A stretch of DNA of 10,247 nt. It comes from Candidatus Omnitrophota bacterium (GTDB lineage Bacteria; Ratteibacteria; UBA8468; B48-G9; JAFGKM01). The DNA lies in contig JAMWBY010000046.1 in assembly GCA_023818745.1 (NCBI GenBank), forward strand, positions 1 to 10,247, in the 5' to 3' direction. The position numbers and the translations under genes were made by a program. Positions 1-5,666 of this stretch are shown piece by piece (positions within the stretch are counted from its first letter, which is position 1; each line of letters begins with the position of its first letter). Below the pieces are notes generated by a model, which ran no database searches, was not told where the DNA came from, and worked only from the letters and a program-made list of their open reading frames with translations.

Positions 1-763
1 CATCTCCTACTAATACAGGATGTGTACAAGTTCCATAAACTTCTATCGCTCCATTATTAAGAAGAGCTTCAGATGCTTGAATCATTGTTCCACCAGTAGA
101 GATCATATCATCAACTATAATTGCCTCACATCCTTTCACATCTCCTATTACATAGGTTATTTCAACTTTATCAGGTGCTTCTCTTCTTTTGTCTACTATT
201 GCAAGCCCTGCTGGTAATCTTTTTGCAAAAGCCCTTGCCATTTTAACACTACCTACATCAGGGGCTACTATAACAGGATTTTTAAATTTTTTCTCTTTCA
301 GATATTTTATAAGGACAGGAGCTGCAAATAAATGATCCACAGGAATATCAAAAAATCCTTGTATCTGTGGTGCATGTAAATCAATAGTAAGAATTCTATT
401 CACACCTGCTGCAACAAGAATATTTGCTACAAGTTTTGCAGTTATAGGAACTCTCGGTTGATCTTTTCTATCTTGCCTTGCATAACCATAATAAGGAATT
501 ACTGCAGTCAATCTCCTTGGCGAAGCTCTTCTTAAAGCATCAAGAGTTATTAGTAACTCCATTAAATTTTCATTTACAGGAGGGCATGTTGACTGAATTA
601 TAAAAACATCTTTGCCTCTTATATTCTCCTCAATTTTAACACATATTTCACCATCCTTAAATCTGTATATTTTTATTGGACTTAATTCTTTATTCAAATA
701 TTTTACAATTTTTGCTGCAAGTTCAGGATTGGAATTTCCAGAAAAAATTAAACAACTATCCAT
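1..763 (-). CDS. prs: Ribose-phosphate pyrophosphokinase (PRPP synthetase), 3' end outside window
   Basis: Makes 5-phosphoribosyl-1-pyrophosphate from ribose 5-phosphate and ATP in the cytosol, feeding purine, pyrimidine, histidine, tryptophan and NAD synthesis. I translated the 254 visible codons from the ATG at 761-763. Class I PRPP synthetase marks are present: PYYGYARQDRK at residues 90-100, DLHAPQIQGFFDIPVDH at 128-144 including the metal-binding His, and the PRPP-binding loop VDDMISTGGT at 217-226. The family is usually about 310-320 aa, so roughly 60 C-terminal residues lie beyond base 1. The start is secure: an AGGAGG stands 4 nt upstream and the N-terminus matches the family. The first 8 nt overlap the end of the upstream glmU-type gene, so the two are probably translationally coupled. 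No promoter of its own was seen. Confidence 0.97.
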   Translation of the reverse strand, partial: MDSCLIFSGNSNPELAAKIVKYLNKELSPIKIYRFKDGEICVKIEENIRGKDVFIIQSTCPPVNENLMELLITLDALRRASPRRLTAVIPYYGYARQDRKDQPRVPITAKLVANILVAAGVNRILTIDLHAPQIQGFFDIPVDHLFAAPVLIKYLKEKKFKNPVIVAPDVGSVKMARAFAKRLPAGLAIVDKRREAPDKVEITYVIGDVKGCEAIIVDDMISTGGTMIQASEALLNNGAIEVYGTCTHPVLVGD

Positions 764-1511
764 TTTCCCTCCTATTTTTTAAATATTCTTCTGCTTTAAT
801 TAAATCCTCTAATGTATTTATCCCTATTGTTTCTCCAGGGTCAGATGTTTGATATGTTATTATTTTTTTCCCTTCTTCATTAAAAATTTTTATTATATCT
901 GTTAAATAAAATTCTTTTTTTTCCGGATTTAATTGAATTTTTTTTAACGAAGAAAAAAAGCCATCTGATTTGAAAATATAAACACCTGCATTTACTTCTT
1001 TAATCTTTTTTTGTTGGCAAGTTGCATTTATTTCTTCAACTATTCCTATAACATTTCCATTTCTATTTTTTAATATTCTCCCATAACCTGTTGGATTTTC
1101 TAAAATTGCTGTCAAAAAAGTGCAATTACTTTTATTTTCTCTATGTATTTTAATGAGTTTTTTTATTGTTTTTTCAGAAATTAAAGGGGTATCTCCATTT
1201 AAAACAATTATGTCTCCTTCAAACTCATCAAGTAAATTTTCTGTTTGCAAAACTGCATCCCCTGTTCCTTTAAGTTCTTTCTGTTCTACATATTCTACAT
1301 TTTCTCCTTGAAGTTCCTTAAAAACCTCTTCTTTTTTATATCCAACTACTAAAATAATTCTATCAGGATTGAGTTTCTTTATTGTTTCAAGTAGATATTT
1401 AAGCATTGGTTTGCCAAGAATTTTTCTTACGGTTTTCTGACATTCTCCTCCAAGTCGCTTTCCCATTCCAGCAGCCAATATTACAAACGCCAATTTGTCA
1501 AAGTTCTCCAT
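756..1511 (-). CDS. GlmU-type UDP-GlcNAc pyrophosphorylase, N-terminal domain only
   Basis: 251-aa nucleotidyltransferase of the GlmU N-terminal type, predicted to join UTP and GlcNAc-1-phosphate into UDP-GlcNAc for peptidoglycan and lipid A. Visible motifs are the nucleotide-binding loop LAAGMGKRL (12-20), GTGDAV (82-87; GlmU usually has GTGHA), metal-binding NGDTPLI (105-111), GYGRI (142-146), EVNAGVYIF (172-180), KEFYLTDII (199-207) and the GINTLEDL end (230-237). Bifunctional GlmU is about 450 aa with a left-handed beta-helix acetyltransferase domain. Here the protein stops right after the Rossmann-like domain, and the TAG overlaps the prs start by 8 nt, so this looks like a genuine one-domain protein and not a broken one. 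The ATG at 1509-1511 has AAGGA 7 nt upstream, just after the tRNA. Position between spoVG and prs matches glmU in Firmicutes. A different sugar-1-phosphate substrate cannot be excluded, so I give no symbol. Confidence 0.85.
   Translation of the reverse strand: MENFDKLAFVILAAGMGKRLGGECQKTVRKILGKPMLKYLLETIKKLNPDRIILVVGYKKEEVFKELQGENVEYVEQKELKGTGDAVLQTENLLDEFEGDIIVLNGDTPLISEKTIKKLIKIHRENKSNCTFLTAILENPTGYGRILKNRNGNVIGIVEEINATCQQKKIKEVNAGVYIFKSDGFFSSLKKIQLNPEKKEFYLTDIIKIFNEEGKKIITYQTSDPGETIGINTLEDLIKAEEYLKNRRENG
768..773 (-). promoter_or_regulatory. Shine-Dalgarno sequence of prs
   Basis: AGGAGG on the minus strand, 4 nt before the prs ATG. It lies inside the last codons of the upstream nucleotidyltransferase gene, which supports the 8-nt gene overlap and the chosen prs start. 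Confidence 0.8.
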
Positions 1512-1528
1512 TTAGAATTCCTTCTCTA

Positions 1529-1599
1529 CTGCCCGGCAAGGACTCGAACCTTGATCCACGGCTCCAAAGGCCGATGTGTTACCATTACACCACCGGGCA
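1529..1599 (-). tRNA. tRNA-Gln (anticodon UUG)
   Basis: A 71-nt cloverleaf folds completely: acceptor TGCCCGG/CCGGGCA, D stem GTGT/ACAC with a 7-nt loop containing GG, anticodon loop CTTTGGA with TTG at 1565-1567, and T arm CAAGG-TTCGAGT-CCTTG. Discriminator base G73 and the weak U1-A72 pair are typical of glutamine tRNAs. CCA is not encoded. The first anticodon-stem pair (27-43) is a T-T mismatch, leaving four good pairs. The gene lies in the same direction as its neighbours, 21 nt after spoVG and 17 nt before the glmU-type gene, so it is probably cut out of the operon transcript. Confidence 0.96.
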
Positions 1600-1620
1600 A
1601 TTTATTTTTATTATGTAATC

Positions 1621-2016
1621 TTAATTACTTTCTTGAGAAAAATTTTTCTTTTTACCTGCTTTTACTTTTTCATATTCTTCAAGGACTTTATTCTGTATAT
1701 ATTCCCTAAATTCTGTTTTTATTGGATGTGCAAGGTCTCTATGTTGTTGAGAAGGAGAAAGCCGCTGTTGATTTGTTGGATTTAAAGAGACACCACATGA
1801 ACCACAAAATTTATAAGTTATAGGATTTTTAAATCCACATCTGGGACATGGTCTCTGCATCTTTTTACTTGGCATAGCCACAAAAAGTCCTCTTTTTCCC
1901 TCTATTATTCTTATATCTCTTATCACAAAGGCATTATCAAAAGTAATTGAAGCATATGCTCTTAACCTACTATTTGGTCTTTCTACAAGTGAAATTCTGG
2001 TTTCAGTAATTTCCAT
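1621..2016 (-). CDS. spoVG: SpoVG family RNA/DNA-binding regulator with inserted zinc ribbon
   Basis: 131-aa SpoVG-family protein. SpoVG was named in Bacillus (septation, sporulation) and binds nucleic acid as a regulator in several non-sporulating bacteria. The canonical halves are clear: MEITETRISLV at the N-terminus, RAYASITFDNAFVIRDIRII (19-38), GLFVAMPSKK (43-52), then RDLAHPIKTEFREYIQ (93-108). Between them sits an extra stretch of about 40 residues holding CPRC (57-60) and CGSC (71-74), a rubredoxin-like four-cysteine zinc ribbon. Bacillus SpoVG, about 97 aa, lacks it. I recall similar inserts in Planctomycetes and Omnitrophota proteins. The tail is Lys-rich and hydrophilic. The ATG at 2014-2016 has a strong AGGAGG 6 nt upstream that starts 9 nt before the end of the ispE intergenic gap. 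The next gene in the operon is tRNA-Gln. Exact target and function here are unknown. Confidence 0.93.
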   Translation of the reverse strand: MEITETRISLVERPNSRLRAYASITFDNAFVIRDIRIIEGKRGLFVAMPSKKMQRPCPRCGFKNPITYKFCGSCGVSLNPTNQQRLSPSQQHRDLAHPIKTEFREYIQNKVLEEYEKVKAGKKKNFSQESN

Positions 2017-2022
2017 CTTTTT

Positions 2023-2028
2023 CCTCCT
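2023..2028 (-). promoter_or_regulatory. Strong Shine-Dalgarno sequence of spoVG
   Basis: AGGAGG, extended to AAAGGAGG, 6 nt before the spoVG ATG and just after the ispE stop codon. It is the strongest ribosome-binding site in the minus-strand operon, which suggests SpoVG is made in larger amounts than the poorly initiated genes around it. Confidence 0.8.
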
Positions 2029-2029
2029 T

Positions 2030-2887
2030 TTACATGCTAAATTTTATGCTTTCCGCTCTCAATTTTTTCCAACCTTCTAATAAAATTATTTTTTTTTCAA
2101 TTTTTGCAACTTCCTCCTTCTCTTTAAAAATAGAAAATAAACTTCCGCCACTGCCACTTAAAAAAAACCTTTCACCTGTCTTTTTCTCTATCTCATATCT
2201 CACCTCCTTTATCTGTCTATTTATTTCAAAACACGATTTTTCAAGACGGTTAAACATATTATCTTTTACTTTTTTTATATCACCATTTTTTATTTCTTCT
2301 AGTAAAATTCTAATCCTTTCTTCGCAATCTGTCAAACAACCATACTCACCCAACTCATCCAATTTATTATATACTTCCTTTGTACTTATTTGAAAATTAG
2401 GAATAAGAATTAAATAGTAAAGTTTAAAATCGTCACATGGTATAACTTTTTCTCCATAATTTTTTATTATACACCTTTTTTTATAGAGAAATAGCGGAAC
2501 ATCTGAACCTATCTGTTTTGCAATTTTTACCATATCTTCTATTTTTAAACCTAAATTGAAAAGTTTATTAAGATAAATCAGAACAAAAGCAGCATCTGAA
2601 CTTCCTCCGCCAAGTCCAGAACCCGGTGGAATATGTTTTTCAATTTTTATTTCTGCTTCAAAATTAAAATTTTTCTTAAGTAAAGACACCAACTTACTAA
2701 CAGTATTTTCTTCCGAAATTTTCCATTTTGAAACAATTTCTACTTCTGTTTTTTCAGACGGTTTAATGTATATATAATCACAAAGTGAAATTATATCTAC
2801 AAGAGAACAGATTGGATGTAAAAATTCTTCTTTTTTTCCAACTTCTAAAAAAATGTTAACTTTCGCAGGTGCTCTTATCTTCTGCAT
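2030..2887 (-). CDS. ispE: 4-diphosphocytidyl-2-C-methyl-D-erythritol kinase
   Basis: 285-aa GHMP kinase that phosphorylates CDP-methylerythritol with ATP in the MEP pathway to isoprenoid precursors. Its products supply undecaprenyl phosphate and quinone synthesis. The N-terminal APAKVNIFLEV (6-16) contains the conserved catalytic Lys (K9). The ATP-binding glycine-rich motif PPGSGLGGGSSDAA is at 87-100, GSDVPLFL with the catalytic Asp (D129) at 127-134, and the third GHMP motif SGSGGS at 244-249. Length is normal for the family. The ATG at 2885-2887 is fixed by the conserved N-terminus, although no convincing Shine-Dalgarno sequence precedes it. The gene begins 32 nt inside the 3' end of grpE, so it probably depends on ribosomes finishing grpE. 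It is followed after 13 nt by spoVG. Confidence 0.97.
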   Translation of the reverse strand: MQKIRAPAKVNIFLEVGKKEEFLHPICSLVDIISLCDYIYIKPSEKTEVEIVSKWKISEENTVSKLVSLLKKNFNFEAEIKIEKHIPPGSGLGGGSSDAAFVLIYLNKLFNLGLKIEDMVKIAKQIGSDVPLFLYKKRCIIKNYGEKVIPCDDFKLYYLILIPNFQISTKEVYNKLDELGEYGCLTDCEERIRILLEEIKNGDIKKVKDNMFNRLEKSCFEINRQIKEVRYEIEKKTGERFFLSGSGGSLFSIFKEKEEVAKIEKKIILLEGWKKLRAESIKFSM

Positions 2888-3410
2888 TATTTTTTTCTTT
2901 TTTCTTTGAAACTTTCACTAAAGATGGTTTTATTACTCTATCATTATAAATATAACCTGCTTTTTCTTCTTCTATAACTATTCCATCTTCATACTCATCC
3001 GTCTCTATAATACCTGTTGCCTCATGAATACTTGGGTCAAATTTCTTTCCTTTTGCATCTATTTTTTTAACTCCAAATTTTTCAAGAAGTTTTCCAAATT
3101 CTTTCCTTAATAATTCCAATCCCTTCTTAATATCCTCAACTGAAGCAGTTTTTTCAAGTTGTTTTAGAACCCCTTCAAATATTTCATAAAAAGGAATAAG
3201 TTGTAATATAAGCAATTCATTTCCATATTTCATTAAATCCTTTTTTTCTTTTTCTACTCTCTTTCGGTAATTTTCAAAGTCAGCAAGAATAGATATAAGT
3301 TTATCCTTCATTCTATTTTTTTCTTTTTCAAGTTCTTTTACCTTCTTTGCACTTTCTCTTAAATTTATTAAATCTCTTTCTTTCACGAAATATATTTTTT
3401 CATTTTTCAT
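2856..3410 (-). CDS. grpE: GrpE, nucleotide exchange factor of DnaK
   Basis: 184-aa cytosolic cochaperone that releases ADP from DnaK. The N-terminal half (about 9-60) is a charged coiled coil rich in Lys and Glu, followed by the family signature ADFENYRKR (43-51). The C-terminal beta domain carries FDPSIHEA (124-131) and GYIYNDRVIKPSLVKVSK (152-169). I choose the ATG at 3408-3410, which makes an ATGA overlap with the lepB stop. A longer frame exists to a TTG at 3438-3440, but it would overlap lepB by 34 nt and adds residues not typical of GrpE. The last 15 or so residues (KKEKNNAEDKSTCES) go beyond the usual end and mostly overlap the start of ispE in another frame. grpE normally sits with dnaK or hrcA; here it is in a lepB-ispE operon and no CIRCE element is seen. 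Confidence 0.96.
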   Translation of the reverse strand: MKNEKIYFVKERDLINLRESAKKVKELEKEKNRMKDKLISILADFENYRKRVEKEKKDLMKYGNELLILQLIPFYEIFEGVLKQLEKTASVEDIKKGLELLRKEFGKLLEKFGVKKIDAKGKKFDPSIHEATGIIETDEYEDGIVIEEEKAGYIYNDRVIKPSLVKVSKKKEKNNAEDKSTCES

Positions 3411-3943
3411 TTTATAAATCCCATTCTCCAAGGTGGCCAATAAATAAAAAGTGCTTTACCAACCAAATTTTTTTTTAAAACAAAACCCCAAAATCTACTA
3501 TCGTCACTGTTAAAACTGTTATCTCCAAGAACATAATAGGCACCTTCAGGGACTTCAACTTCTTTTTCAACTCCATACTCTCCAAAGTCAAAATAATACC
3601 TACAGTTTATTTCAGGGTCAACGAGCATCTTTCCATTTATATATATTTTCCCATTTTTTATTATTACTCTTTCACCTGGAAGACCAATCATTCTCTTAAC
3701 AAGATATTTTTTTCTCTCAGGAAATTTAAAGATAATGACTTCACCTCTCTTAGGTTCTCTTATTTTATAAATTATATTATTTGAAAGAAGACGATCTCCA
3801 ACTTTTAAGGTAGGCACCATAGAGGTAGTTGGAATTTTAAAATTACCAATGAAAAAAGTTCTTATAAATAAAGCAATAATTAAAGCCCATAATAAAGATT
3901 TAAACCAGTTAAAAGTTTCTCTTTTCAGATTCTTTTTTCTCAT
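3407..3943 (-). CDS. lepB: Signal peptidase I
   Basis: 178-aa membrane serine protease (family S26) that cuts signal peptides from exported proteins at the outer face of the inner membrane. One membrane segment lies at about 15-33, after a basic cytoplasmic start (MRKKNLKR). The catalytic Ser is S41 in IPTTSMVPTL (37-46) and the general-base Lys is K83 in LVKRMIGLPGE (81-91). Box E, GDNSFNSDDSRFWG, is at 140-153. The length fits the short, Gram-positive/organellar-like S26 form and not the two-TM E. coli LepB. The ATG at 3941-3943 has only a purine-rich AAGTAG stretch ahead of it. It starts 31 nt after the glycosyltransferase and its stop overlaps the grpE ATG by 4 nt. The secreted protein that leads the operon is a plausible substrate, by inference only. 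Confidence 0.96.
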   Translation of the reverse strand: MRKKNLKRETFNWFKSLLWALIIALFIRTFFIGNFKIPTTSMVPTLKVGDRLLSNNIIYKIREPKRGEVIIFKFPERKKYLVKRMIGLPGERVIIKNGKIYINGKMLVDPEINCRYYFDFGEYGVEKEVEVPEGAYYVLGDNSFNSDDSRFWGFVLKKNLVGKALFIYWPPWRMGFIK

Positions 3944-3974
3944 TTTTTTCTACTTGAAATAAATATTTTAACTT

Positions 3975-5057
3975 TTATTTTTTAGATTTGCAAACTCTAT
4001 ATATAGATGCATATAAATTAACCATTTTTTCAAAAGAATAGTATTTTTTAATTTTTCTTCTTGCTTTCTGCCCAATTTCTTTTCTTAAATTTTCATCTTC
4101 AATTAAACGGATAATTATTTCTGCCATTTTTTTATAATCCCCTTTTTTAAAAATAAAACCATCTTTTCCATTTTCTATTATATAAGGGATATCACCAACA
4201 TCTGTTGCAATACAAGGCAATTCATAACCCATTGCTTCAAGCAAACTTACAGGACATCCCTCCCATAATGAAGGCAGAACAAAAATATCAAAAATTTTAA
4301 GATATTCAGAAACATTTTCAACAAATCCTGTTAAAATAAAATAATCTTGGAGTTTTTCCTTTTTAATTGTATCAAATATAACATTTTTCAACTCTCCTTC
4401 TCCTACTATATAAAATCTAATGTTTTTAAATTTTTCAACAACTACTTTTGCAGATTTGATTAAATATATATGACCTTTTGCTTTTCTTAAATTGCCAACA
4501 GTTCCTACAATTACAACATCTTTCTTTACTATGTTCCTTTCTATTTTTTCTGGTATTTCTATTCCATTTGGAATAACTTTAATTTTATTTCTTTTAATTC
4601 TACCCTTCCGCACTAAAATCTCTTTTGCAGAATATGAATTTGAAATGATTAAACTGGCAAAATTTTTTGTAATTTTTTCTAAAAACCAGTGATACCACTT
4701 TCTCCATGGTTCGGTGCTTCTTTGAGAAGAAATAACTTTAATTCTTAAAATTCTTCCATAAATTCTTCCTATAATATTCCCTACAAATAAAAAGGTTTGA
4801 AGGATATCAAGTTTTTCCTTTTTTAAATATAAAAAAAGTGTTATAAATGAAAATGGATTTTTTTTAAAATTGAAAACATACACTTTAAAACCTTCTTGTT
4901 TTATTTTTTCTGTAAACTTTCCTTTCCCTTTTATACAGAAAAAAACGATTTGAAAAATATTTTTATCAAGGTGTTTTGCAATGGTTAATATCATTTTTTC
5001 AGTACCACCTATCTCTGAACTTCCAATTAAATAACCTATTTTTATCTTATTTTCCAT
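3975..5057 (-). CDS. Glycosyltransferase family 4 (GT-B fold)
   Basis: 360-aa predicted cytosolic or membrane-associated sugar transferase of the GT4 group, probably acting on a cell-surface glycan or glycolipid. The N-terminal acceptor domain begins IGYLIGSSEIGGTEKM (7-22), with the GGTE loop typical of the family. The hinge shows VIPNGIEI (161-168), and the C-terminal nucleotide-sugar domain shows VGTVGNLRKAKGH (184-196) and VGEGEL (218-223). The EX7E element lies in SLWEGCPVSLLEAM (263-276), with E266 and E274. No membrane helix is seen. The ATG at 5055-5057 lies 11 nt inside tsaB without a clear Shine-Dalgarno sequence, so coupling to tsaB is likely. The donor and acceptor sugars cannot be read from the sequence. 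Confidence 0.93.
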   Translation of the reverse strand: MENKIKIGYLIGSSEIGGTEKMILTIAKHLDKNIFQIVFFCIKGKGKFTEKIKQEGFKVYVFNFKKNPFSFITLFLYLKKEKLDILQTFLFVGNIIGRIYGRILRIKVISSQRSTEPWRKWYHWFLEKITKNFASLIISNSYSAKEILVRKGRIKRNKIKVIPNGIEIPEKIERNIVKKDVVIVGTVGNLRKAKGHIYLIKSAKVVVEKFKNIRFYIVGEGELKNVIFDTIKKEKLQDYFILTGFVENVSEYLKIFDIFVLPSLWEGCPVSLLEAMGYELPCIATDVGDIPYIIENGKDGFIFKKGDYKKMAEIIIRLIEDENLRKEIGQKARRKIKKYYSFEKMVNLYASIYRVCKSKK

Positions 5058-5655
5058 AGATTGGTTCTGGGGGTAACCCAGGTATTTTCTGTATTATTTT
5101 TTCATATGCAAGGATACCATTTAAACTTGCTCTTGGATACCACAAAAATTCTAATGTTTTGATTTTCTTTACTTCTATTAATTCCTTTAAACTTAAAATT
5201 CCAGGACCAATTAAAATTGGTTCTTTTTCTTTTATAATTTTAATGAGTTGACTTAAAGAAACTTCTTTGATTTTAAATTTTCCAAATTTGAAATTGCCTT
5301 TAAATTCAGAATAAAAAAATTTCTCTTTTGATGAAGGAATAATACATAGAAATTTTTCATTTATATTTCTAATAGAATAAAAAAATGATTCAAAAATATC
5401 CACACAGTAAATTTTTTCTCTTCTACCAGCTACCAATCCCTTGGCAAAACTTAAACCAATCCTTATGCCTGTCCACCAGCCTGGTCCAACAGAAGCAATT
5501 ACATAATCAAAATCTTCATAAACACAATTTAATTTCTCAACTAGTTGTTCGGCTATATCAGGACTTTCAAAAAATATTTCTTTTTTTATTCTTCCGTTAT
5601 CAACAACTGCAATACTTCCGAAATTGCTTGTTGTTTCTATTGATATAAATTTCAT
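5047..5655 (-). CDS. tsaB: TsaB, t6A tRNA-modification scaffold protein
   Basis: 202-aa member of the ASKHA/YeaZ family. With TsaD and TsaE it forms the complex that transfers threonylcarbamoyl to A37 of tRNAs reading ANN codons. The N-terminus MKFISIETTSNFGSIAVVDN matches the ATPase-like start (ILAIDTS in relatives), and GPGWWTGIRIGLSFAKGL (57-74) matches the signature GPGSFTGLRIG. The usual Ser-Phe is replaced here by Trp-Trp. The C-terminal half is poorly conserved, as is normal for TsaB. The ATG at 5653-5655 has only weak AAAGAA upstream and lies 11 nt after the secreted-protein gene. Its 3' end overlaps the glycosyltransferase start by 11 nt. In many bacteria tsaB neighbours tsaE, rimI or tsaD; none is present here. 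Confidence 0.93.
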   Translation of the reverse strand: MKFISIETTSNFGSIAVVDNGRIKKEIFFESPDIAEQLVEKLNCVYEDFDYVIASVGPGWWTGIRIGLSFAKGLVAGRREKIYCVDIFESFFYSIRNINEKFLCIIPSSKEKFFYSEFKGNFKFGKFKIKEVSLSQLIKIIKEKEPILIGPGILSLKELIEVKKIKTLEFLWYPRASLNGILAYEKIIQKIPGLPPEPIYGK

Positions 5656-5666
5656 TTTAGAATTCT

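Noticed and set aside
1510..1524. Shared GAATTCTAA(A)ATG before the glmU-type gene and tsaB, as a possible common regulatory motif
   Set aside because: Only two copies of a short AT-rich string next to start codons; chance is a sufficient explanation.
1406..1785. Plus-strand frames running over the glmU-type gene, the tRNA and spoVG
   Set aside because: They cross a clear tRNA and two well-supported minus-strand genes and show no family motifs.
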